Assembly (NCBI GenBank): GCA_965115995.1
Contig: OZ220472.1
Coordinates: 62,001-126,000 of the forward strand
DNA from: Poriferisodalis sp026713105
Lineage (GTDB): Bacteria; Actinomycetota; Acidimicrobiia; Acidimicrobiales; Poriferisodalaceae
Reading direction: 5' to 3'
DNA: 64,000 nt
Shown here one piece after another: positions 32,630 through 40,990 of this stretch. Below the pieces are notes generated by a model. The model was not told where the DNA came from and made no database searches. It worked only from the letters and a program-made list of their open reading frames with translations. How positions within the stretch are numbered: the first letter of the stretch is position 1; every line of letters starts with the position of its first letter. Made by a program: the position numbers and the translations under genes.

Positions 32630-32657
32630 GAGGGCCGCACCTTCGGGTGCGGCCCTC
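32630..32657. terminator. Perfect 12-bp GC hairpin with TTCG loop
   Basis: GAGGGCCGCACC and GGTGCGGCCCTC pair perfectly around the extra-stable tetraloop TTCG. It lies 2 nt from the 5' end of the tRNA-like element and 138 bp from the end of the minus-strand SDR gene at 32795. No T-run follows on either strand. It most likely ends transcription of the SDR gene before the iron operon region; an RNA-processing role for the tRNA-like element is a less likely alternative. Confidence 0.7.
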
Positions 32658-32794
32658 GCATGTTGACAGGCCATACGTCGAGGACTCTCGTGATTTTCTG
32701 AACGCGAGTTGAGGTCGGCTTGACTGGGTTCAGGAGCATGGGCGCGGCTGTGTCTGCTGCTGGAGTTCGCAGCGATGTCCGGCCGCCGGAGGGC

Positions 32795-33790
32795 TCAGGC
32801 GAAGCGCAGGGGCTCCGCGGCGCTCCAGTCGACGGGCTGCTCGTCGAGGTTCAGCGCCAGCCGATGCCAGATCAGCTCGACAGCGGCCTGTGCAGACGCC
32901 GCAGCTTCGCCGTCCTCCTCGGCGGCGGTCACCATGAGCTCGTACATGGCGCCGTCGGTCTCGCTGGTGGGGCGGGCCAGCAGCGCCATGAACGCCTCGG
33001 CCATCTCGCAGGGCTCCAGCATCCGTGGCTGCCAGCGCCCGAAGACCCGCTCGTTGCCGGCGTACTCGTTGGTCATGCCCGTGCGCACGAAGGGCAGCAG
33101 CAGCGTGAAACAGGTGACGAGGTCGGCGCTGCGGCCCAGGTTCACCTTCAGCACCTTGGGCAACTGCAGCACTGCCCAGTTGCTGAGCGCGTAGCCGGGC
33201 ACGGCGGGGCCAGGGTCCACGGCCTGGCGGGACGACACGTACACGATCTGCGCCGGTTCGCCGGCGTACACCGCCTCGCCCGCCCACAGGTGCGTCGAAG
33301 CCAGGAAGCCGTCGACCTTGGTGTCGAGCACCAGCCGCGACTGCTCGAGGTTGTCGATGAAGTGCTGACGCACCCGTGCTCGCCGAAGCGACGAGGGCTC
33401 GCCCTCGATCTGCCGGAGCGTGCGCCCGAGGTTGTAGCCGGATTCGGTCAGCCCGGAGTTGCAGATCACTAGGTTCGGCGGCAGGCCGCCCATCTGGTCC
33501 ATGACGTAGCTGCGGATGGCCCACAGGTCGCGCAGGTTGGTCACGTCGGCCTGCACCGGAAACGCGCGCACGCCTTCGTCGCGCAACTGGTCGACGAGGT
33601 CGAACCCGTCCTCGTAACTGCGATGAAAGTGAATGCCGACCGAGTCAGCGCCGTTCAACCCCGCGCTGAGTGCAAACGCCTGGCCGATGCCGCCGTCCTT
33701 GCCGGCGCCGGTGATGAGCACGCGCTTGCCCTCTACGCCACCGCGCAGCGCTTCGAAGCGAAACCTGTCGGTCGGCGCGGTGTAGGCCAT
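32795..33790 (-). CDS. SDR-like NAD(P)-binding protein, extended, atypical active site
   Basis: 331 residues from ATG 33790, chosen for GAGGAG 5-6 nt upstream; an ATG five codons earlier overlaps that site. VLITGAGKDGGIGQAFALSA is the glycine-rich loop, with an insertion (GKDGG). LVICNSGL replaces the usual NNAG, the catalytic Ser lies in IVYVSSRQAV, and the Tyr motif reads GYALSN so that Lys is replaced by Asn. A 30-residue insertion (around LRQIEGEPSSLRRARVRQHF) precedes it. The fold is SDR; catalysis by the classical triad is doubtful. It resembles fatty-acid/polyketide KR-like relatives, with no substrate clue. Confidence 0.75.
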   Translation of the reverse strand: MAYTAPTDRFRFEALRGGVEGKRVLITGAGKDGGIGQAFALSAGLNGADSVGIHFHRSYEDGFDLVDQLRDEGVRAFPVQADVTNLRDLWAIRSYVMDQMGGLPPNLVICNSGLTESGYNLGRTLRQIEGEPSSLRRARVRQHFIDNLEQSRLVLDTKVDGFLASTHLWAGEAVYAGEPAQIVYVSSRQAVDPGPAVPGYALSNWAVLQLPKVLKVNLGRSADLVTCFTLLLPFVRTGMTNEYAGNERVFGRWQPRMLEPCEMAEAFMALLARPTSETDGAMYELMVTAAEEDGEAAASAQAAVELIWHRLALNLDEQPVDWSAAEPLRFA

Positions 33791-33945
33791 GGCAATGCTC
33801 CTCATTGAGCGACGGGCCGAGCTGCCGGTCGATTTCCGGTCGGACGCCCGGCGCCGACCGCGAGTCTGCCCTACGTGAACACGTGGGTCAGACCCCTGGG
33901 CTCATGCCGAAGAGACGCCCGCCGCGGGGCGCCCCACTCGGTGCG

Positions 33946-34704
33946 TCAGCGGCCCGTCCAGACGGGATCGCGCTTCTCCACAAAAGCACGCGGCCCCTCC
34001 AAGAAGTCCTCGGTGCCCAGGATGTTGCGGAAGTGGTCCTTGGTGATCTCCCAGCCGTCGTCCTCTGAGCGTGCATGGCTCTCGAGTACAACGGCGCGGC
34101 TCTCGCGCACTGACTTAGGCGCGTTCGCGATGATGCGATCTGCCAGGGCCATGGCCGCGGGGACAACCTCGCCCTCGTCGGCCATCTCGTTCACGAGGCC
34201 GAGCTGGAAGGCACGCTCTGCGGAAATTGGATCTCCCGTCATGGCGAGCTCCAGCGCGACGTTGCGCCCCACCACCTGTGGAAGCCGGAACAGCCCGCCC
34301 GCGGCGGCCACCAGCGACCGCTTCACCTCGGGAATGCCGAAGCGAGCCCGGGGCGAGGCCACCACCAAGTCGCAGGACAGCACGATCTCGAGCCCGCCCG
34401 CCAGCGCCGCTCCGTCGACTGCTGCGATCAGCGGCTTCGTGCGGGGATAACGCGCCAGTCCGGCGAAACCGCCCTTCTCAGTCTCGATCGGCTTCTTTGC
34501 TGCGACCGACTTGAGATCGGCGCCGGCGCTGAACACGGTGCCGGTTCCCGCAAGGATCCCGACCCACACCTCAGGGTCGGCCTCGAAGGTGTCGAGATGG
34601 GCTTCCATCTCCGAGGACACCTCGTGGCTGATGGCATTGCGGGCTTCGGGCCGGTTCAGCGTGAAGATCGCCACCCGCCCCCGGACTTCATAATCAACGA
34701 CCAT
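33946..34704 (-). CDS. Enoyl-CoA hydratase/isomerase family protein
   Basis: 252 residues. Crotonase blocks: VAIFTLNRPEARNAIS, GTVFSAGADLKSV (first oxyanion strand), PLIAAVDGAALAGGLEIVLS and CDLVVAS (second oxyanion Gly-Gly), FGIPEVKRSLVAAAGG. One of the catalytic Glu equivalents is visible in GLEIVLS/IPEVKR. The C-terminal part (DHFRNILGTEDFLEGPRAFV) and KRDPVWTGR is typical for the family. Either hydration of an enoyl-CoA or isomerisation is possible. It stands alone between the SDR-like and GlpD genes. Confidence 0.9.
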   Translation of the reverse strand: MVVDYEVRGRVAIFTLNRPEARNAISHEVSSEMEAHLDTFEADPEVWVGILAGTGTVFSAGADLKSVAAKKPIETEKGGFAGLARYPRTKPLIAAVDGAALAGGLEIVLSCDLVVASPRARFGIPEVKRSLVAAAGGLFRLPQVVGRNVALELAMTGDPISAERAFQLGLVNEMADEGEVVPAAMALADRIIANAPKSVRESRAVVLESHARSEDDGWEITKDHFRNILGTEDFLEGPRAFVEKRDPVWTGR

Positions 34705-34824
34705 CGCGCCAATCTATGAGGCTGAGCCGCTCAGCGGCGAAGCCGTAGCCCGAGCGGCCCGTGAGCCCGATCGCATGAGCATGGGGAACAAGAGCGGGGT
34801 GCAGGAGTCTGGGCGAAACCCCGC

Positions 34825-36648
34825 TCAGCGGCGGATGTCGGGGGCGCCGAGGCGGGCGGCGTCGGCGGTCTGGTCGTCGGGCCGAGTCTGGCTGTCGCGC
34901 TCGGCCTCGACTCGTGCTTGGTAGTGCCAGACCTCTCGCTCGATCGCCTCGGGCGACCAGCCGAGTTCGGCGCCCATCAATTCGGCCGTGTCCTGGGCAA
35001 CGTCAACGCCACGGTCCCACGACTCGACGGACAGCCGGGTGCGCCGGGTCAAGACGTCATCGAGGTGCAGGGCCCCCTCACTGCGCACTGCGTGGACGAC
35101 CTCGGCACGCAGGTAGGGCAGACCACCAGCCAGCGGCTCGCCCAGATCTGGCTGGGCCGCGATCAGGTCGAGCACCTCGTCGATCCGGTCGCCGTAGCGG
35201 TCCAGCAGATGTGCGCCTGCGACGCGGCTCAATCCCACTCGGGCGCCGAGCTCGTCGTGGTGCCGCCGCCGTTCCTCGTATCCCGCGGCACCCACCAGCG
35301 GTGTGACCAGCGTGGCGGATCGGCGGGCTGCGGCGTCGCGCCGGCGACGGGGGAGGATCGGCGCGGTCCGGCCCCGAGCCACCATCACCTCGCCGAGCGC
35401 TCGCTCGACCGTGTCTGCTGCCATGACCCGGTAGGTCGTGTACTTGCCGCCTGCCACCGAGACAAGCCCGGGAGCCACCCGGGTGATCGTGTGCTCGCGG
35501 CTCAACTTGGCTGACTCGGACGCATCGCCGGCTACCAGCGGGCGCAGACCTGCATAGACGCCGCAGATGTCCTCACGGCTGATCGGGTCAGCCAGCACGC
35601 TGTTGAGTCGCTCAAGCAGCAGCTCGATGTCAGCGCTGCTTGCAGCGGGGTGGGCGTAGTCGAGATCCCAATCGCTGTCGGTGGTGCCGACGATCCAGCG
35701 CTCGCCCCACGGCACCACGAAGAGCACGCTGGGCGGCGTCGGCACGATCAACCCGCAATGCAAGTCGATCCGGTCCTTGGGCACCAGCAGGTGAATCCCT
35801 TTCGAAGCCCGGATGCGGGTCCGCTCGAGGTCGGGAGCGTCGGCGCCGCGCTCGGCCAGTTGCTCGATCTGACTGGTCCACACGCCGGTGGCGTTGATCA
35901 CGGCGTCTGCATCCAGCTTGAACGTGCGACCGGTCTCACCGCAGTGAGCGATCACGCCGCGGACTGCGCCGTCGGTGACGACCAGCTCCTGCACTCGAGT
36001 CGAGGTGAGAATGCGGGCTCCGTATGCTGCCGCCGTCCGGGCAATGGCGACGACCAGCCGCGCATCGTCCGTCTGGCCGTCCCAGTAGGTGATGCCGCCG
36101 CGCACGACACCGGCATCGAGGCCGGGTGCCAGCTGGTGCGTGCCACGGGCGCCGAGGTGTCGGTGAGAGCCATGGGCGTGGCGTCCCCCACCGGCCATGA
36201 GGCTGTAGAGCGCGATACCGAGCCCGGTGCGCAGCCGTTCTCGCCAGCCCCGCCGAATCGGGTAGAGGAATTGCACGGGGCGAACGAGGTGAGGTGCCAG
36301 CCGGCCGAGCAGCAACCGGCGCTCGGTCAGCGATTCGGAAACGAGACCGAATTCGAGGCGCTGCAGGTACCGCAGGCCCCCGTGGATCAGCTTCGAGGAT
36401 CGGCTGGAGGTGCCCGACGCCAGGTCGCGCTGTTCGAGCAACGCGACGCTGAGACCCCGCAGCGCCAGATCGAGGGCGCAGCCGGCACCGGTGACGCCCC
36501 CGCCGATGACAACCACGTCAACGCGGCCGTCACCCCGCTCGCCGCTGAGCTCCTCGAGCCAGGCAGCACGCTGTTCGGGTCCCAACCGGCTGTCGCCGGC
36601 CGTGCCCGAGGGGGGTGCACTTGTGCCGGTTGCGGCAGGATCGCTCAC
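34825..36648 (-). CDS. glpD: Aerobic glycerol-3-phosphate dehydrogenase
   Basis: 607 residues from GTG 36648, overlapping the aldolase stop (GTGA). FAD-binding VDVVVIGGGVTGAGCALDLA, the family signature GTSSRSSKLIHGGLRYLQR, LVRPVQFLYPI, VWTSQIEQLAERGA, VPWGERWIVGTTDSDWDLDY and AGGKYTTYRVMA are all GlpD blocks. The C-terminal helical cap domain is complete. It oxidises sn-glycerol-3-phosphate to dihydroxyacetone phosphate with electrons to quinone at the membrane. No glpK or glpF is adjacent; it is coupled to a class II aldolase gene upstream. The Pro/Ala/Ser-rich first 25 residues are unusual and probably disordered. Confidence 0.93.
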   Translation of the reverse strand: MSDPAATGTSAPPSGTAGDSRLGPEQRAAWLEELSGERGDGRVDVVVIGGGVTGAGCALDLALRGLSVALLEQRDLASGTSSRSSKLIHGGLRYLQRLEFGLVSESLTERRLLLGRLAPHLVRPVQFLYPIRRGWRERLRTGLGIALYSLMAGGGRHAHGSHRHLGARGTHQLAPGLDAGVVRGGITYWDGQTDDARLVVAIARTAAAYGARILTSTRVQELVVTDGAVRGVIAHCGETGRTFKLDADAVINATGVWTSQIEQLAERGADAPDLERTRIRASKGIHLLVPKDRIDLHCGLIVPTPPSVLFVVPWGERWIVGTTDSDWDLDYAHPAASSADIELLLERLNSVLADPISREDICGVYAGLRPLVAGDASESAKLSREHTITRVAPGLVSVAGGKYTTYRVMAADTVERALGEVMVARGRTAPILPRRRRDAAARRSATLVTPLVGAAGYEERRRHHDELGARVGLSRVAGAHLLDRYGDRIDEVLDLIAAQPDLGEPLAGGLPYLRAEVVHAVRSEGALHLDDVLTRRTRLSVESWDRGVDVAQDTAELMGAELGWSPEAIEREVWHYQARVEAERDSQTRPDDQTADAARLGAPDIRR

Positions 36649-37436
36649 AGGCCGTTCGGGCCGTCGGCGAATTCGTGAGGCAGGTGGCGGCGGGTGGCCC
36701 AGCCGAACAGGTGCCAACCGAAGTCGCCTTGGGTCAGGTTGTCGCGGGCAATGCGGGCCCCCTCCGCAGAGATCGGGATGGCCTTGCGGGCTTTCATCTG
36801 GACCTCGGCAACGCGCTCAGCGAGCACGAACCAGCCGACCGCATCGGCCGGGCTCGATCCGACCGTCAACAGGCCGTGGTTGGCGAGAATCACGGTGCGG
36901 CAGTCGCCGAGCGCGGCTGCGATGCGCTTGCCCCCGTCGGTGGAGAGGATCTGCACCTCTTCGTTGTCGAAGAGGGCATGGTCGTCGAAGAAGCAGGTCG
37001 CTTCCTGGTTGATGGGTTCGATCATCCGGCGCTCGGCCGAGAACGGCGTGCCCCACTGGGTGTGGGTATGCGCGGCGGCGCCGATGTCTGGACGGGCCTC
37101 GTGGATGGGGTAATGGATGCGGTACGCGCTGTTGTTGATCGGCGCAGGCTGGCCTTGCTGGTCGGTGGCCGTGCCGTCAGGAGCCACGAGCACGAGGTCG
37201 CCGACAGCGGCCCGCTCGAAGGGCACGCCGTATCGCAGCAGCCACATGTGATCCGGCCGCATCGTGTCGCGGCAGGTGATGTGGCCATCGCCCAGCTCGC
37301 CCCATCGCAGCACTCCGAACAGGCGATAGGCGCGGGCCAGGTCGACGAGCAGGCGGGCGCGTTCGGCATGCGGATCGGCCTCGAATGGCTCGGTGACATC
37401 CGCTGTGTCTTCCGCTGGGACGTTGGGAGTTTCCAC
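36645..37436 (-). CDS. Class II aldolase/adducin family protein
   Basis: 263 residues. Zinc-site motifs HTHTQWGTPFSAE and VILANHGLLTVGSSPADAVG are those of fuculose-phosphate-aldolase-like enzymes; the N-terminal substrate loop reads GHITCRD in place of the common GNISVR. Such enzymes cleave sugar phosphates or act as decarboxylases/epimerases. Overlap with glpD (4 nt) implies co-translation. A dihydroxyacetone-phosphate-forming aldolase beside glycerol-3-phosphate dehydrogenase would link both to triose phosphate (inference). Confidence 0.85.
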   Translation of the reverse strand: METPNVPAEDTADVTEPFEADPHAERARLLVDLARAYRLFGVLRWGELGDGHITCRDTMRPDHMWLLRYGVPFERAAVGDLVLVAPDGTATDQQGQPAPINNSAYRIHYPIHEARPDIGAAAHTHTQWGTPFSAERRMIEPINQEATCFFDDHALFDNEEVQILSTDGGKRIAAALGDCRTVILANHGLLTVGSSPADAVGWFVLAERVAEVQMKARKAIPISAEGARIARDNLTQGDFGWHLFGWATRRHLPHEFADGPNGL

Positions 37437-37536
37437 GCCGCGAATTCTGTCATGCCTGCCGTGCGTCGCAGCACGTCCGTAATCGCTTGCGGGCTAGCCT
37501 CGACCCACCACGTGCGCGTCCGAGCCGGGGGGTTCC

Positions 37537-38697
37537 ATGGCGACAGTCACCCTCGATCGGCTGACGAAGAAGTACCCGAACGGCTTTGTCGCGGTCACTG
37601 ACTTGAACATCGACATCGCCGACGCCGAGTTCTTGGTGCTGGTGGGCCCGTCGGGGTGCGGGAAGTCCACCGCGTTGCGGATGGTCGCGGGTCTCGAGGA
37701 GATCAGCGACGGTGATCTGCTGATCAACGACGAGCGCATGAACGACGTGGAGCCCAAGGACCGCAACATCGCGATGGTCTTCCAGAGTTATGCGCTGTAT
37801 CCCCATCTCGACGTGGCCCGCAATATCGGCTTTCCCCTGAAGCTGGCTGGCGTCCCGAAAGCCGAGGTCGAAGAGCGGGTGCGCGAGGCGGCACGCCTGC
37901 TGGAGCTGGAGCCCTTGCTCGGCAACAAGCCGGCGCAGCTGTCGGGCGGCCAGCGTCAGCGGGTAGCGATGGGCCGGGCGATCGTGCGCGACCCCGCTGT
38001 GTTCCTCATGGATGAGCCGCTTTCCAATCTGGACGCGAAGCTGCGGGTGCAGATGCGGGCGGAGATCACCGCCCTGCAGCACCGGTTGGGTGCCACCACC
38101 ATCTACGTGACCCATGACCAGGTCGAGGCGATGACGATGGGTGATCGCGTCGCGGTTCTGAAGGACGGCTTGCTGCAGCAGGTGGACGACCCCACCGATC
38201 TCTACGAGCGTCCCGACAACCTGTTCGTTGCCGGCTTCATCGGCGCGCCTGCGATGAACCTGCGCATGGCCCAGCTCGCCAGCAGCGCCGATGGCTGGCA
38301 GCTGCAGTTGGGCTCGCAGACGCTCGTGCTCAACGACGAGGTCTTCGCCGCAAACCCGGCCTTGCGGGCCTACGACGGTGCCGACATCGTGGTCGGCATC
38401 CGGCCTGAGGCGTTCGAGGATGCGGCCGTCGTCAGCGACAACGGGCAGTCGCGCCTTCGGGCGGTGGTGTCACTCTCGGAGGCGCTCGGCTCGGATCTGC
38501 TGCTGCACTTCCCACTCGACGCACCTTCGGTGGAAGCGGGCGATCCCGATGCCCTCGAAGGCATTGATGACCGCATGGTCATTGCCCGAGTGCATCCCCG
38601 CAGCACGGCACGGCCCGGATCGACCGTCGAGCTCAGCGTTGACGTCAACGGGCTGCACTTCTTCGATCCCCAGACCGAGGCTGCTATCCGCTCCTGA
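37537..38697 (+). CDS. Sugar ABC transporter ATP-binding protein (MsmK/UgpC type)
   Basis: 386 residues. Walker A VGPSGCGKSTALRMVAGLEE, Q-loop MVFQSYALYPHLDV, signature LSGGQRQRVAMGRAIVRDP, Walker B VFLMDEPLSNLDAKLR and switch His in IYVTHDQVEAMTMGDRVAVL. A C-terminal extension of about 140 residues holds TOBE/OB-fold elements, as in MalK/UgpC-type ATPases that energise several sugar porters. It lies 4-8 kb from the MalF/MalG/binding-protein genes on the other strand and is the only such ATPase in the window, so it is the likely motor for that transporter. Confidence 0.92.
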   Translation: MATVTLDRLTKKYPNGFVAVTDLNIDIADAEFLVLVGPSGCGKSTALRMVAGLEEISDGDLLINDERMNDVEPKDRNIAMVFQSYALYPHLDVARNIGFPLKLAGVPKAEVEERVREAARLLELEPLLGNKPAQLSGGQRQRVAMGRAIVRDPAVFLMDEPLSNLDAKLRVQMRAEITALQHRLGATTIYVTHDQVEAMTMGDRVAVLKDGLLQQVDDPTDLYERPDNLFVAGFIGAPAMNLRMAQLASSADGWQLQLGSQTLVLNDEVFAANPALRAYDGADIVVGIRPEAFEDAAVVSDNGQSRLRAVVSLSEALGSDLLLHFPLDAPSVEAGDPDALEGIDDRMVIARVHPRSTARPGSTVELSVDVNGLHFFDPQTEAAIRS

Positions 38698-38705
38698 GCC
38701 CTAGT

Positions 38706-39779
38706 TCACGGATTCCAGAGCTTGCGGTGGGGCATGGATTGCAGGACGAGCTGTCCGAACAGGTCGCACTCGGCCATGTGGGGGTAGCCCGACAGGATGA
38801 ACGCGTCGATGCCCACCGCCCGGTAGGCCTCGAGCTTGGCTGCGACTTCGTCTGGGTCGCCCACGATGGCCGCGCCGGCCCCGCTGCGAGCCCGGCCGAT
38901 GCCAGTCCACAGACCGGCCTCGGCAAAGCCGTCACCGTCGGCACTGTCTCGCAGGTCGGCTTGACGTCGCACGCCGACCGACGCCGAGTCGAGCGCCCGG
39001 GCCCGTATCGCGGCACCGGTGTCGTCGTCGAGCTGGCTGACGAGCCTCCTGGTGGCCTCCATGGCTTCTGCGTGTGTGTTCCGCACGATCACGTGTGATC
39101 GCAGACCGAACTTGAGCTCACGCCCGACCGCAGCAGCGCGATCTCGCATCTCGCTGACGGTGCCCCCAACGCCCGCAACGGTGTCGGGCCACGTGAGAAA
39201 GACGTCCGCGGCGACGGCGGCCGTGTCCTTCGCATCGTCGGAGAAGCCACCGAAATAGAACGGCGGACACTGCCCGCTGACCGTGCGGACGCGGGGAGGG
39301 TCGAGCTGGACAGACACGAATTCACCGTCGAAGTCGACGGGCTGGCCGTCGAGGAGCGTCCGCAGCACGCTCATGTACTCGCGGGTGCGCTGGTAGCGCG
39401 GGCCCGACGGGAGCGGCGCGCCGGGAAGGTCGCTGGAGATGATGTTGATGGTCAGGCGCCCCGCGGACATGCGGTCGATGGTGGCGAGCTGGCGCGCCAA
39501 TTGCGGTGGCCACAGCTCGCCCATGCGAACGGCAAGGAGCAGGTTGATGCGCTCGGTCTGCGTGGCGATGCCAGCGGCGAACGAGGTGGCGTCGATGCCG
39601 AGGTCGTAGCCCGAAGGCAGCAGCACGTTGTCGAAGCCGTTGCGCTCCGCGGCCGTGACAATCTCGGCGCAGTGCTCCCACGAGCTCGCCAGGTTCGGAT
39701 CCGGCACGCCCAAGAACTCGTAGTCGTCGTCGCACAGCGCCGAGAACCACGCAATCTCCGGCGGCGATGCTGTGTTCAT
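38706..39779 (-). CDS. LLM class flavin-dependent monooxygenase (SsuD-like)
   Basis: 357 residues from ATG 39779. A bacterial-luciferase-like TIM barrel is suggested by AERNGFDNVLLPSGYDLGID, RMSAGRLTINIISSDLPGAP (with the FMN-site segment), RYQRTREYMSVLRTLLDG and PPFYFGGFSDDAKDTAAVAA. The C-terminal AIVGDPDEVAAKLEAYRAVG and IDAFILSGYPHMAECDLFG is the alkanesulfonate-monooxygenase ending. It needs reduced flavin from a separate reductase, not seen here. Substrate may be a sulfonate or another small carbon compound. It is convergent with the ATPase gene (8 bp gap). Confidence 0.88.
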   Translation of the reverse strand: MNTASPPEIAWFSALCDDDYEFLGVPDPNLASSWEHCAEIVTAAERNGFDNVLLPSGYDLGIDATSFAAGIATQTERINLLLAVRMGELWPPQLARQLATIDRMSAGRLTINIISSDLPGAPLPSGPRYQRTREYMSVLRTLLDGQPVDFDGEFVSVQLDPPRVRTVSGQCPPFYFGGFSDDAKDTAAVAADVFLTWPDTVAGVGGTVSEMRDRAAAVGRELKFGLRSHVIVRNTHAEAMEATRRLVSQLDDDTGAAIRARALDSASVGVRRQADLRDSADGDGFAEAGLWTGIGRARSGAGAAIVGDPDEVAAKLEAYRAVGIDAFILSGYPHMAECDLFGQLVLQSMPHRKLWNP

Positions 39780-39810
39780 GGCCGCGGCTCCGCAAGCTGC
39801 GCCGAGGTGC

Positions 39811-40932
39811 TCATGGACCCAGCTCTGCAGGGATGAGCAACTCGCTCATCTCTACTGGCCTGCCCTCGTCGATCGAGATGTGCGCAGCTCGACCGATCGC
39901 CACCGACCACAGCCCGTCGGTCAGCGTGCACTCGGCCGGGCTCGATGTCAGCACAGCATCGCGAAAGCGTTCCAGCTCGATGTACGACGAACCGTGGTGA
40001 TGGCCGACGACCGGGGCGGCGCTGGTGATCTGCTGCTCTTCGACATTGCCGATCCAGTCACGCTCGCGCACGCCGATCCTCAGCACGTCGTCGGGGATCA
40101 GTGCTTCGAGCTTGCCGCTGTCACCCACTACCGACAGTTCTTCCTGGTTCCGCGTGGCGTCGGCGAACATGCACAGGTCCAGCAGTGCCCTCGCCCCTGA
40201 GGTGAACTCCACGATCACGAACGCATTGTCCAAGATGTCCGGTGTCTCGCCGTCGTAGCGCTCGTCGAGGTGGTTCACGTCCTGTGCGCCCGATGCCATC
40301 ACGCGAACCGGCTCGCAGCCCACGATGAGCCGCATGAGATCGAAGAAGTGGCAGCACTTCTCCACCAGTGTTCCGCCGGTATTGCGGTTGAACCGGTTCC
40401 AATCGCGCACCTTGGGCTGGAAGGGGAAGCGGTGCTCCCGGATGGTCACCATTGCGATGCGACCCACCGCACCGGCGTGGGCCTGCTCGATCAGCGCAGC
40501 CACCGGCGCCATGTAGCGGTACTCAAGACCCACCCACACGGTCGGCGCCGCCGGCCCGAGTACCTCGACACCGTCGATGATGCGGCGGCAATCGGTCAGC
40601 GTGGTGGCCAGGGGCTTCTCGACGAGCTGGGGCACGCCAGCCGCGGCGACGTCCAAGACGATGTCGGTGTGCAGGTGGTTCGGCGTTGCGATCACCACGG
40701 CGTCGCACAGCCCTGCGTCGAGGAGCTCCCGGTGATCGCCGAAACACGGCACCGGATCGAGACCGTTGCAGGCCAGTTCGTGCTGGGCTGCCTTGAGCGA
40801 CGGTTCCCAGTTGTCGCAGAAGCCCGCTACCTCAGCCCCGTCGAGTGCGATGACATTGGCGATGTGCTCGATGCCCATCATGCCGGTTCCGATGACGCCG
40901 AAACGCATCGGCCGGTCGCCGACCGCAGCCAT
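39811..40932 (-). CDS. Gfo/Idh/MocA family NAD(P)-dependent sugar oxidoreductase
   Basis: 373 residues from ATG 40932 (GGTGAG nearby; GTG 40941 possible). Rossmann start RFGVIGTGMMGIEHIANVIA, VVIATPNHLHTDIVLDVAAA, the family lysine in LVEKPLATTLTDCRRI, and a C-terminal alpha/beta domain with KCCHFFDLMRLIVGCEPVRV where His and Asp sit in the sugar site. It oxidises or isomerises a hydroxyl on a sugar or inositol derivative. It is next to an aldo/keto reductase and in front of the sugar ABC genes, forming a carbohydrate locus. Confidence 0.9.
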   Translation of the reverse strand: MAAVGDRPMRFGVIGTGMMGIEHIANVIALDGAEVAGFCDNWEPSLKAAQHELACNGLDPVPCFGDHRELLDAGLCDAVVIATPNHLHTDIVLDVAAAGVPQLVEKPLATTLTDCRRIIDGVEVLGPAAPTVWVGLEYRYMAPVAALIEQAHAGAVGRIAMVTIREHRFPFQPKVRDWNRFNRNTGGTLVEKCCHFFDLMRLIVGCEPVRVMASGAQDVNHLDERYDGETPDILDNAFVIVEFTSGARALLDLCMFADATRNQEELSVVGDSGKLEALIPDDVLRIGVRERDWIGNVEEQQITSAAPVVGHHHGSSYIELERFRDAVLTSSPAECTLTDGLWSVAIGRAAHISIDEGRPVEMSELLIPAELGP

Positions 40933-40990
40933 CTCGCTCACCGCACGTGCGCGCTGTCGGGAGTGCCATGCGAGCTGCCGCCGGCTCCGG

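Noticed and set aside
32556..32657. 3' end of a tmRNA
   Set aside because: The 5' acceptor strand is only 60 nt away, with no room for a tag-coding region, and the typical 5' tmRNA sequence after the acceptor is missing.
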